A stretch of DNA of 5,894 nt from Bacteroidota bacterium (GTDB lineage: Bacteria; Bacteroidota; Bacteroidia; Cytophagales; Cyclobacteriaceae), in assembly GCA_023417065.1 (NCBI GenBank), contig JAEZGH010000143.1:1-5894 (forward strand), given 5' to 3'. The first letter of the stretch is position 1. The number at the start of each line of letters is the position of its first letter. Position numbers and translations under genes: made by a program. The notes under the pieces are model-generated. The model saw only the letters and a program-made list of their open reading frames with translations, did not search any database and was not told the DNA's origin. Positions 1-5,279 of the stretch are shown in pieces.

Positions 1-1695
1 CTAAAACTCCCACTGCGCTGACCGCTGGTTACACTTATTCATCAGCTCCACCCGCCAATCATAATTCGCGTAATGCGTTGCGAGCGATTGTGCTGCCGTT
101 TTGCCGTCAATACAATGTGCATTCCACGTCATGGTAAGCTCAATTACCCCGGCATTGGCGTTACCGGATATGAGCTCGACGTTGTAGCCATTGGCTGCGA
201 GCGCAAAGTCTGGTGAACCACCCTCTTGCCGAAAGTACAACCTCACAGGGTAACAGGTTGCTTCCAAAGCACATGAACCCGTCCCTCCCCATGTCAATAT
301 GCCCGTGCCATCTGCGGTGAACGAGACGCGGATCGCCACTTGATTGGATTCATTGCACACAAGACTTACATTGGTTATGACGGGTGCTGTCATCGTTCCG
401 TCAACGCACGGGTCACTGGCCAGGATTTTTGCGGTCAGTGTTTTCTCTTCAACAAAGCCTTCCTTGGTTACGCGGACTTTATAACTGAACGTCTCCTCAT
501 TTCCCGACAGGGATGTGAATGATAGTGATTGTCCTGTATTGCCAAGATATTCAACATTGGGATTGGAGATGTTCGAAACCTGAATCTCTCCGGTGGACAA
601 GGTTGTGGCTTCTTCTGAGTTTTGGTAGGAGGGAAGAACTCCAAAGAAGGAGGTCAGCTTGTTCCAGTATCCGGTCAGGGCTGTCATGGCATGGATAAAC
701 TTGCTGTTCCCCGGAGTGACGTCATGGTCATCCGCAGTGATGGATCTGAACTTCGGAGTAAGATTGAGATCGGTGCTTGTCTTGTCCTGGAAAGTCTCGA
801 CCGTAACCTCAAACAACGCCTTGCTGAAGATCCAGTTGGCCTTCAGAAACGGCGTCAGCGATTGTTTGAAGTGAGTCACCGCAGGTTTCACTTCCGTCAC
901 CAGTAAATATCCTGCCGTGCCCAGCGCCAGCGTTGTGCCAAATGCGGATAGGCCAAACGATGCAGGTGCAAGGTATGCTGAAATGCCTGCAAGCGTAACC
1001 ATCGTCAGAAACTCTTTGGATGCTTTCATCAAATCGGTCGCGGCTGTACCCAGATTGTCTGCCGTACATCCGTAGAACGTTTTGAAGTCGGTACGCGGAC
1101 AATCAGACTGAAGTCGCATACGCGTTGAAGCGTCGAAGTTTGTAAATGTGCTGTTGGCAAATGACCTGAAAACCTCTTTGTTGGCTTCATAGAATAGTAC
1201 AGCCTGTCGTTTTTCGTCGTCATTCAGGGAATTGAAAAGCGCGAGGACTTCTTCCCTGTATTCCTTAATACCTTCAACCTCAGCCTCCTCTTCGGGAGTT
1301 GAAGGATTCAGCAGGTCCACCTGTTGATCAAATCGCTGCGTGAGACTGCTGATCAGCTGTCCGGGATCAACCTCCTGAGTTTTGACGACGTTATACTTGA
1401 TTGTCGCAAGGTCAAATTTCAAAACAGCTTCACCTGCCGGGACATCCGGAACGTAGAAAGTGAGTGTACTGTCAGAGGTCTTCAGAAGTTCAACAGCTTG
1501 TGCACCGAACGTTCCGCTGTATTTGCTGGCAAGGTTCTCACGTGCAATGAGATTGACGATTTCAAAGGTCTTGACGTCTTTCTTTTCGGCAGTGACATCC
1601 TTGCCTGGGACCGGCTCGTCATCGCTTTCGATTTTACAGGAGTTTACCGTCATGAGGCTGAGCACTGCCAGCGTTAGAAGAAATCTTTTTTTCAT
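1..1695 (-). CDS. Putative outer-membrane or periplasmic lipoprotein, unknown function
   Basis: The 564-residue protein starts with a lipoprotein signal: basic MKKR, a hydrophobic core, then VNSC with Cys20 as the probable lipidated residue, followed by the acidic, flexible stretch 22-40. Residues 135-180 are charged and probably helical. Cys199 and Cys210 could form a disulfide. Residues about 228-267 form a Gly/Ala-rich hydrophobic block, unusual inside a lipoprotein and long enough for a helical hairpin. From about 365 the sequence turns Ser/Thr/Gly-rich and beta-like, as in Ig-like modules, with further cysteines at 430, 447, 475, 481, 528 and 555. The start at 1693-1695 fits the signal peptide exactly; it has an A/T-rich leader and no Shine-Dalgarno sequence. 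The stop is the first triplet of the window, so the gene is complete. It is transcribed away from all plus-strand genes here and appears monocistronic on this side. I do not recognise the family; the envelope location is an inference from the lipobox. Confidence 0.85.
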   Translation of the reverse strand: MKKRFLLTLAVLSLMTVNSCKIESDDEPVPGKDVTAEKKDVKTFEIVNLIARENLASKYSGTFGAQAVELLKTSDSTLTFYVPDVPAGEAVLKFDLATIKYNVVKTQEVDPGQLISSLTQRFDQQVDLLNPSTPEEEAEVEGIKEYREEVLALFNSLNDDEKRQAVLFYEANKEVFRSFANSTFTNFDASTRMRLQSDCPRTDFKTFYGCTADNLGTAATDLMKASKEFLTMVTLAGISAYLAPASFGLSAFGTTLALGTAGYLLVTEVKPAVTHFKQSLTPFLKANWIFSKALFEVTVETFQDKTSTDLNLTPKFRSITADDHDVTPGNSKFIHAMTALTGYWNKLTSFFGVLPSYQNSEEATTLSTGEIQVSNISNPNVEYLGNTGQSLSFTSLSGNEETFSYKVRVTKEGFVEEKTLTAKILASDPCVDGTMTAPVITNVSLVCNESNQVAIRVSFTADGTGILTWGGTGSCALEATCYPVRLYFRQEGGSPDFALAANGYNVELISGNANAGVIELTMTWNAHCIDGKTAAQSLATHYANYDWRVELMNKCNQRSAQWEF

Positions 1696-1725
1696 ATGTT
1701 ATTTAAAGCCTGCTATAGATAGATA

Positions 1726-1733
1726 CAAATTTG
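1726..1733 (-). promoter_or_regulatory. Possible Bacteroidota-type -7 element for the lipoprotein gene
   Basis: On the minus strand the octamer CAAATTTG lies 30 bases before the ATG. It matches the Bacteroidota housekeeping -7 consensus TAnnTTTG at all fixed positions except the first. A TTG occurs about 22 bases upstream, near where a -33 element would be expected. The octamer is palindromic and the match could be chance. Confidence 0.25.
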
Positions 1734-1930
1734 ATCACGACTTACTGGCAAAGTACAAGCCTCACACGTGTCTGATGACCGTGGCGAGCAGTGGGCCTGC
1801 CAATTCTTCAAATGGTTCAGGAAATCGTGATAGGTAATTGTTCGGTTATTCCCTTGCTCTCCGGGGAGGGAAAAAAGTACGATGAGCATGGGCCACGGTG
1901 TGGTCTGCCGGAAAAATGTGAATTCATAGT

Positions 1931-2029
1931 ATGTCGAATTATTTGTGCAGCCCTGCATGCTCTAAATGCAGCAAGGACTCGCACATCGGAGAGGGTTTTT
2001 CGAAGTACGAAGACTCAATGTATGATTAA
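1931..2029 (+). CDS. Doubtful 32-codon Cys-rich mini-ORF
   Basis: A short frame from ATG 1931 to TAA 2027-2029 encodes a 32-residue peptide beginning MSNYLCSPACSKC. It has cysteines at 6, 10 and 13 (CxxxCxxC) and an acidic, Tyr-containing tail ending MYD. An in-frame TGA lies just upstream at 1919-1921, so the frame cannot extend far. There is no signal peptide, and the purine-rich GGAAAAA near 1909-1915 is too distant to be a normal ribosome binding site. The opposite strand is also open through much of this stretch, which lowers its credibility. No processing enzyme of a peptide natural-product pathway is nearby. A chance frame is the likeliest explanation. Confidence 0.12.
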   Translation: MSNYLCSPACSKCSKDSHIGEGFSKYEDSMYD

Positions 2030-2107
2030 AAACTGAAACAAAAAAGGGTGGAGGATTTTCGTTTGAGCACAGGCTAAAATTTCGCAGCAAATTATTAACT
2101 TAATGCG

Positions 2108-2118
2108 TGATATTCTTA
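2108..2118 (+). repeat. 11-base direct repeat, copy 1
   Basis: TGATATTCTTA occurs here and again at 2297-2307 in the same orientation, with 178 bases between the copies. No inverted repeats are seen just inside the two copies, so a transposon target duplication is not supported. Chance in A/T-rich sequence or a past recombination are both possible. Confidence 0.45.
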
Positions 2119-2181
2119 CATCACTGTTGTGTGTTGTCACCCATGACGTCAGATCTGCCTAAATCATTCTCATTCATATTT

Positions 2182-2304
2182 TCACAATTCGTTGCCGATA
2201 CTCAACGTGACACCGGCGCCTATCGTCGACGTGATGATCATACCACTGTCAAAACTATTGGATTGCTTCCCTTTGGCCGGGAAATGAAGGCGAGCCTGAT
2301 ATTC
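2182..2304 (-). pseudogene. Possible C-terminal relic of a lost beta-rich protein
   Basis: On the minus strand, 40 codons are open from 2304 down to a TGA at 2182-2184. The translation begins EYQARLHFPAKGKQSN and continues SGMIITSTIGAGVTLSIGN, ending EL. The alternating hydrophobic/small pattern and G-rich turns look like the closing strands of a beta-barrel or beta-sandwich protein, and codon third positions are G/C-rich as in the real genes here. The frame is closed upstream by TAA at 2305-2307, with no ATG at a sensible place and no continuation in another frame. If it was coding, only the 3' end survives and the rest was cut off near 2305. That point coincides with one copy of the 11-base direct repeat. 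A plus-strand frame also crosses this region, so the call is tentative. Confidence 0.3.
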
Positions 2305-2307
2305 TTA
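2297..2307 (+). repeat. 11-base direct repeat, copy 2
   Basis: This is the second exact copy of TGATATTCTTA (first at 2108-2118). It overlaps the point where the minus-strand coding-like frame 2182-2304 is broken by a stop, which makes a rearrangement endpoint here conceivable. Confidence 0.45.
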
Positions 2308-2329
2308 AGAACTATTGAAACAATAAATA

Positions 2330-2944
2330 ATGAAGTTACCTATGATAGGATATGTTATCGGAGCGGTGGTTCTTCTCGCGTTGGGATATATCGCATACCG
2401 CACCTTGAAAGTGAAAACCCAGGCAAACGAACTTAATGAAGCCCGGTATGAGCGGATCCGAAGCCTTGTTGATATCATAGAACGCGGAGGAGTTCCGACT
2501 GCCGAAGAAGTAGCCCCGTTTGCATTGGGGCTCGGAACCCGCGAGGTAACCTTCGATCTCCTTTTAGGAATAAACAGGCTGGATTTGTTCCCGTCAGACT
2601 TGGTAAGTATTCAAAAGAGCGCCGAGGCAAATATGTCAACCTGGTTGGAGTTTCCTACCGAACTTGATGCGCTGCCTGACGAAATCGAGCATGTCAGGAG
2701 AGTTACCATTCCTTTTGATGAAGCAAACCGTGTTCACTATGAGGTGTTCAGATTCAGAGTGAATGAACCCCACTGGGCAGCATCAGATGGGTGGCTTCTT
2801 GGTGTAGTCGGACCGTACTTTGACGACAGCAAGCCATATGATTTTCCAGGTGGAACATTCAGCAGGTTCAAGAAGTTTGGAACAGTTGAACCAGAAGAGG
2901 AAGTAGCATGGGTTCATGAGAATATTGCTATGCGGCGAGGATAG
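2330..2944 (+). CDS. Membrane-anchored protein of unknown function
   Basis: The 204-residue protein has one transmembrane helix at about residues 5-24, followed by R24, K27 and K29. By the positive-inside rule this puts the rest of the protein in the cytoplasm. Residues 30-120 look helical (LNEARYERIRSLVDIIERGG, then a Leu-rich stretch). Residues 124-200 are more beta-like and rich in aromatic and acidic motifs: VHYEVFRFRVNEPHWA, GWLLGVVGPYFDDSKPYDFP, and EEEVAWVHENI near the C-terminus. These dense conserved-looking blocks suggest a real folded domain, which I believe recurs in uncharacterised Bacteroidota proteins but cannot name. ATG 2330 is chosen because it begins the helix; the leader is A-rich (AACAATAAATA) with no Shine-Dalgarno. 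A second Met at residue 5 is possible. It appears to be a single gene, with 193 bases to the next preferred start. Confidence 0.8.
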   Translation: MKLPMIGYVIGAVVLLALGYIAYRTLKVKTQANELNEARYERIRSLVDIIERGGVPTAEEVAPFALGLGTREVTFDLLLGINRLDLFPSDLVSIQKSAEANMSTWLEFPTELDALPDEIEHVRRVTIPFDEANRVHYEVFRFRVNEPHWAASDGWLLGVVGPYFDDSKPYDFPGGTFSRFKKFGTVEPEEEVAWVHENIAMRRG

Positions 2945-2977
2945 CACAGGCGCTTAATCCGTTTAGGGCCGGCGGTC

Positions 2978-2983
2978 TATAAT
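2978..2983 (+). promoter_or_regulatory. Possible -10-like TATAAT upstream of the TIMP-like gene
   Basis: A perfect TATAAT lies in the 82-base gap after the membrane protein gene, but no good -35 hexamer is placed 16-18 bases upstream. Bacteroidota housekeeping promoters use TAnnTTTG rather than TATAAT. If active, transcription would begin near 2990 and include the repeat-like leader before 3138. This is a weak call. Confidence 0.15.
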
Positions 2984-3062
2984 ACTTTCCCTGGGTAGTA
3001 AGAAATAACAAACCACCAATTTAACCATGAGCAAAAAGATTCCTGAATGCATGGATCGGGAA

Positions 3063-3106
3063 CTTCCCGGGAAGACAGCGCTGTTTGCAAAGGCTACGGC
3101 AGGCAA
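3063..3106 (+). repeat. Probable dispersed repeat sequence encoding an AKATAG-type peptide
   Basis: This stretch opens with the perfect 12-base palindrome CTTCCCGGGAAG (3063-3074) and the 8-base palindrome CAGCGCTG (3076-3083), then a segment that reads LFAKATAGN in the frame of the following gene. From memory, FAKATAGK-like peptides recur in unrelated, often metagenome-derived bacterial proteins because a dispersed DNA repeat has been translated; I could not verify this here. No second copy exists in the window. The repeat lies upstream of the signal peptide of the TIMP-like gene and probably is not part of the working protein. Confidence 0.35.
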
Positions 3107-3137
3107 TACGACGTTCGTCAAGAAAAGCTATTATTTG

Positions 3138-3689
3138 ATGCAAACACAACGCCTCTTGAAAGTAAGTTTTGCTACTACGGTATTCGTTTTGATAAGTTTT
3201 GTCGAATCCTACGCCTGCAAATGTGAAACACCTGCGACCGTTGGCGAAGGCTACACCCGGTCTGATGTGATTGTTTCCGGGAAGGTGTTGACGATTGATA
3301 CGGTCTTTCTTTATCAGACTGTCAGCGCGGAGGATGCGATCGAGGTCAGAGCCCGGTTGAACGATGAAAACCGTCAGTTCTTCGAGAAGCTTTCAATATT
3401 AAAAGTTCAGTTTGAAATCACCGAGGTGTTTAAGGGCAATGTTACGGGGTCGATTATTATCTACACACCTCTTATGAGCGCAACGTGTGGCTACAGGTTC
3501 AAGGCAGCAGGTCGATACATCGTCTATGGCTCCGCCGCAAACTTTTTGGCCGGGATCATTGCTGACGGCGACGGCTCTAAAGCTTATCATACCGCAGGCG
3601 CATTTTGGACGAATACTTGCACGAGGACGGCTGGATATGATTTCCGCGAGGCTGAGCAGCTAACGATTTTGAGAGATAAAAATAACTAA
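3138..3689 (+). CDS. Secreted TIMP/netrin-like (NTR, OB-fold) domain protein
   Basis: From ATG 3138 the protein has 183 residues. Residues 1-26 form a signal peptide (MQTQRLLK, a hydrophobic core, then ESYA), with predicted cleavage before Cys27. The mature chain would begin Cys-Lys-Cys. In tissue inhibitors of metalloproteinases (TIMPs) the mature protein also starts Cys-x-Cys, and both cysteines form disulfides to the OB-fold. Here the partners would be Cys117 (ATCGYRFK, followed by GRYIVYG) and Cys161 (NTCTRT). Residues 41-52 (RSDVIVSGKVLT) and 92-103 (FEITEVFKGNVT) match the usual order of strands. Bacterial members are common secreted proteins of unclear role; protease inhibition is not shown. 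The frame stays open to an upstream ATG at 3027, which would add 37 residues before the signal peptide, so I reject that start. The next gene begins 6 bases after the stop, suggesting co-transcription. Confidence 0.75.
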   Translation: MQTQRLLKVSFATTVFVLISFVESYACKCETPATVGEGYTRSDVIVSGKVLTIDTVFLYQTVSAEDAIEVRARLNDENRQFFEKLSILKVQFEITEVFKGNVTGSIIIYTPLMSATCGYRFKAAGRYIVYGSAANFLAGIIADGDGSKAYHTAGAFWTNTCTRTAGYDFREAEQLTILRDKNN

Positions 3690-3695
3690 CCCGTT

Positions 3696-4154
3696 ATGAT
3701 GAAAGCCGAACAACTATCCTTGATTCATGGAATTCTGTTGATCGGATTATTCTTTCTTTCCGGACCAGCAGCGTTTGCTCAGCGCGATTCCGTGGATGTC
3801 TGGATATTCAAGTTGGATAATTCGCAGTTGAGAGGGACGTGTCACTATGCCTGGACTCTTGAACTGAAGGAGGATGCGATAGCAGCGGCCAAACTCATTG
3901 CTTATGGAAAGCCTGCTACGAAGAAATTGATAAAGGCACTCTCAGATCCCGGCCGAAATATTGTTTCACACTATATCCTGGCTTCCGTCTGGGGACCGCT
4001 CGATATCAGGACGACGCATTTTGATGACATCAAGATCACATATCAGGTCACCGGAATACAATTTGAATCGATAAATGATCGGCTTAACGTTGCACACGAT
4101 GAGGCTGTCAGAATGAGAACTTACTGGAAACAACGTTTACGTGATGGGAGATAA
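3696..4154 (+). CDS. Small secreted protein with a HEAT-like middle, unknown function
   Basis: The 152-residue protein has a signal peptide at about residues 1-28 (hydrophobic 9-22, then GPAAFA before QRD), so the mature protein is about 124 residues and exported. Residues 58-100 are helical, with the pattern IAYGKPATKKLIKALSDPG then SHYILASVWG. This resembles a single HEAT-like helical repeat pair, though one repeat is too little to assign a fold. The end is basic (YWKQRLRDGR). Cys49 is the only cysteine. Either Met1 or Met2 could be the start; both keep the signal peptide. The gene begins 6 bases after the TIMP-like gene and is probably translated from the same message, so the two may work together outside the inner membrane. 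I do not recognise the family. Confidence 0.75.
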   Translation: MMKAEQLSLIHGILLIGLFFLSGPAAFAQRDSVDVWIFKLDNSQLRGTCHYAWTLELKEDAIAAAKLIAYGKPATKKLIKALSDPGRNIVSHYILASVWGPLDIRTTHFDDIKITYQVTGIQFESINDRLNVAHDEAVRMRTYWKQRLRDGR

Positions 4155-4190
4155 AAACATTTCGGTTAATTTGCCTTACTAATGAATTAG

Positions 4191-4354
4191 GTAAATGATT
4201 GGAAATTGTTTGATCACCATGATGGCGAACATCAATTGGGTGAGTGGATTTTGTGCGTAACGCGGGAATAAGGGATTTCATGAGTATTGACAAAATAGGG
4301 ATAGCCGCAGAGGGTAAATTGGTGGTAAACATATTTTCGTATGGACCACTTTGA
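4191..4354 (+). pseudogene. Probable decayed gene with a frameshift
   Basis: Two coding-like frames overlap on the plus strand. The first, open from 4191 to 4268, reads NDWKLFDHHDGEHQLGEWI and stops at TAA 4269-4271. The second, open from 4244 to TGA 4352-4354, reads VRNAGIRDF then MSIDKIGIAAEGKLVVNIF and ends SYGPL. Joined by a one-base shift somewhere in 4244-4268 they make a continuous sequence of normal protein composition. In-frame stops upstream (TAG 4188-4190) and the lack of a proper start suggest that only the 3' part of a gene remains. A real 24-codon ORF from ATG 4280 is less likely. The relic fills most of the 236-base gap between two intact secreted-protein genes. Family unknown. 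Confidence 0.33.
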
Positions 4355-4361
4355 AAATTTG
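4354..4361 (+). promoter_or_regulatory. Weak -7-like element before the 259-residue exported protein gene
   Basis: The octamer AAAATTTG matches the Bacteroidota -7 consensus TAnnTTTG except for its first base and would put the transcript start about 20 bases before the ATG at 4391. No clear TTG -33 element is seen at the right distance (the region reads ATATTTTCG). Low confidence. Confidence 0.18.
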
Positions 4362-4390
4362 CGGGTTGGAAAAGCCAAATAAGTTTATAA

Positions 4391-5170
4391 ATGAAGGTAA
4401 GTATTGTAATCCTGTTTCTTTCGCTGGCGATCGCTGGTTGGACTCAGACTGCAAATCAGCCACAGTTTGACATTAAAGACTTCAGCGAAAAGGCACAAGT
4501 TGCTGAATGGTTGTGCGAGTATGACAGGATCGCATGGCTGACATCCGACAGCGTGATGGCGCAGGACAAAAGTGAGATAGCGCGGCTAGGCAACGAATGG
4601 TTTTGCTTTAAGCGCCATGACACCTGGCATGCTGTCTATGGAAAATTTGAGAACAATACCTATGACGTCGTATTTCACTACGAAGTCAAGGACGGAAAAA
4701 TAAGCAGGTCTGATCAGGCAGTTGATACCACGTTATTGAACACATATTCCCGGGCTCTGCAAACGTCTGGTCAGCAAATCAAAGCCCTCAGAGATTCTAT
4801 CAATCTTAGGTTCAATCAATATATCCGGAAGAACGAGGATAATTCCCTTTCAGTTTGGTTAATGCCAGCATTCCAGCCGAATAGTGTTGCCGTGTATGGC
4901 GGCGAGTTCGTCTACAGATTGGATCCAACGGGAAGGCGCGTTCTGGCGGATGAGAGCTATTTTCAGAAGCAGTTCCGAGGATTCAAAGTAGACAATCCAA
5001 GGGAAATCTGGCTGGACTACACCGAACGTGAGAAGCCAACTCTGGGCGCTGTATTTTTTGCCTGGTACTACAAGCCATATTTTACAAAAATTGTTATTAA
5101 CACCTCGAAGAGCACAAGCAGTCCATTTAAATCGGATTCCGGGTGGACGTGGATCCACCACGAAAAGTAA
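4391..5170 (+). CDS. Exported protein of unknown function
   Basis: The 259-residue protein begins with a signal peptide (MKVSIVILFLSLAIAG, cleavage probably around WTQT at 17-20). There is no lipobox cysteine, so a soluble periplasmic or secreted protein is expected. Residues 28-80 are mixed with several Trp (AEWLCEYDRIAWLT; NEWFCFKRHDTWHAVYGKF), with Cys42 and Cys72 able to pair. Residues 90-150 include a helical, Gln/Arg-rich part. The C-terminal 70 residues are aromatic-rich: SYFQKQFRGFK, REIWLDYTEREKPTLGAVFF, AWYYKPYFTKIVIN and a final SGWTWIHHEK. The pattern looks like a conserved Bacteroidota family, but I cannot name it or give a function. The start follows the A/T-rich leader GTTTATAA with no Shine-Dalgarno and matches the signal peptide. 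It stands alone: 236 bases from the previous gene and facing the convergent transposase gene downstream. Confidence 0.8.
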   Translation: MKVSIVILFLSLAIAGWTQTANQPQFDIKDFSEKAQVAEWLCEYDRIAWLTSDSVMAQDKSEIARLGNEWFCFKRHDTWHAVYGKFENNTYDVVFHYEVKDGKISRSDQAVDTTLLNTYSRALQTSGQQIKALRDSINLRFNQYIRKNEDNSLSVWLMPAFQPNSVAVYGGEFVYRLDPTGRRVLADESYFQKQFRGFKVDNPREIWLDYTEREKPTLGAVFFAWYYKPYFTKIVINTSKSTSSPFKSDSGWTWIHHEK

Positions 5171-5198
5171 TTAAAAATAACAGAGCCTTTGCAAAATT

Positions 5199-5218
5199 GT
5201 AACCTGGATGCAGAAACG
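5199..5218 (+). repeat. Left arm of inverted repeat flanking the transposase gene
   Basis: GTAA, CCTGGATG, CA, GAAACG read in order here. The reverse complement of 5868-5890 reads GTAA, CA, CCTGGATG, GCC, GAAACG. The 8-base core is identical and 19 of 20 left-arm bases match if three single-base gaps are allowed. The core CCTGGA also pairs with TCCAGG at 5237-5242, giving an alternative local stem. Confidence 0.55.
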
Positions 5219-5236
5219 GTGTAGTATTTTCCTCCC

Positions 5237-5252
5237 TCCAGGTGAAAACACC
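5237..5252 (+). repeat. REP-like hairpin, left copy
   Basis: The sequence is TCCA, GGTG, AAAA, CACC: a 4-base-pair stem GGTG/CACC with a 4-base loop, preceded by TCCA. The right copy has the same TCCAGGTG and CACC but loop TTAC, so the stem is kept while the loop differs, as expected for a structured repeat. It lies 28 bases past the transposase stop codon. Confidence 0.45.
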
Positions 5253-5279
5253 AGAAGGGCCGGAAAACATTGTGTTCGG

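Larger units (their letters stand above)
1696..2329. other. 634-base gap without a confident gene
   Basis: This is the divergent space between the minus-strand lipoprotein gene and the plus-strand membrane protein gene. Several short frames are open on both strands between about 1710 and 2030, including minus-strand 1817-2014, minus-strand 1762-1845 and plus-strand 1931-2029. They contradict each other and none has a convincing start or family pattern. Minus-strand 2182-2304 looks like a gene relic and is listed separately. An 11-base direct repeat is at 2108-2118 and 2297-2307. A short stem GGCCAC/GTGGTC (one G-T pair) lies at about 1890-1905. I see no tRNA or known riboswitch. The mix of coding-like scraps suggests decayed sequence, but this is only an impression. 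Confidence 0.5.

Noticed and set aside
1762..1845. Minus-strand frame reading RFPEPFEELAGPLLATVIRH before a stop
   Set aside because: It looks somewhat protein-like but is only 28 codons including the stop, has no start, and is closed by TAA at 1846-1848; too short to call even a relic without a homologue.
1713..1958. 81-codon minus-strand frame
   Set aside because: It lacks a recognisable pattern, is contradicted by several other open frames in the same stretch, and has a biased, low-complexity reading with no start context.
1817..2014. 66-codon minus-strand open stretch
   Set aside because: Its only ATG leaves 36 residues of odd composition (many Pro, Ser, Arg), and the plus strand is also open here; treated as chance.
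2107..2436. 109-codon plus-strand frame overlapping the start of the 204-residue gene
   Set aside because: It runs out of frame into a well-supported gene, and its His/Arg/Cys-rich translation does not resemble a folded protein.
3027..3137. Use of ATG 3027 as the start of the TIMP-like gene (220 residues)
   Set aside because: It would place 37 residues, including repeat-like LFAKATAGN, before a clear signal peptide; ATG 3138 gives a normal signal peptide and a Cys-x-Cys mature end.
4176..4194. Hairpin TTACTAAT-GA-ATTAGGTAA after the HEAT-like gene as a terminator
   Set aside because: The stem is A/T-rich with a bulge, the loop is too small unless inner pairs open, and no T-run follows.
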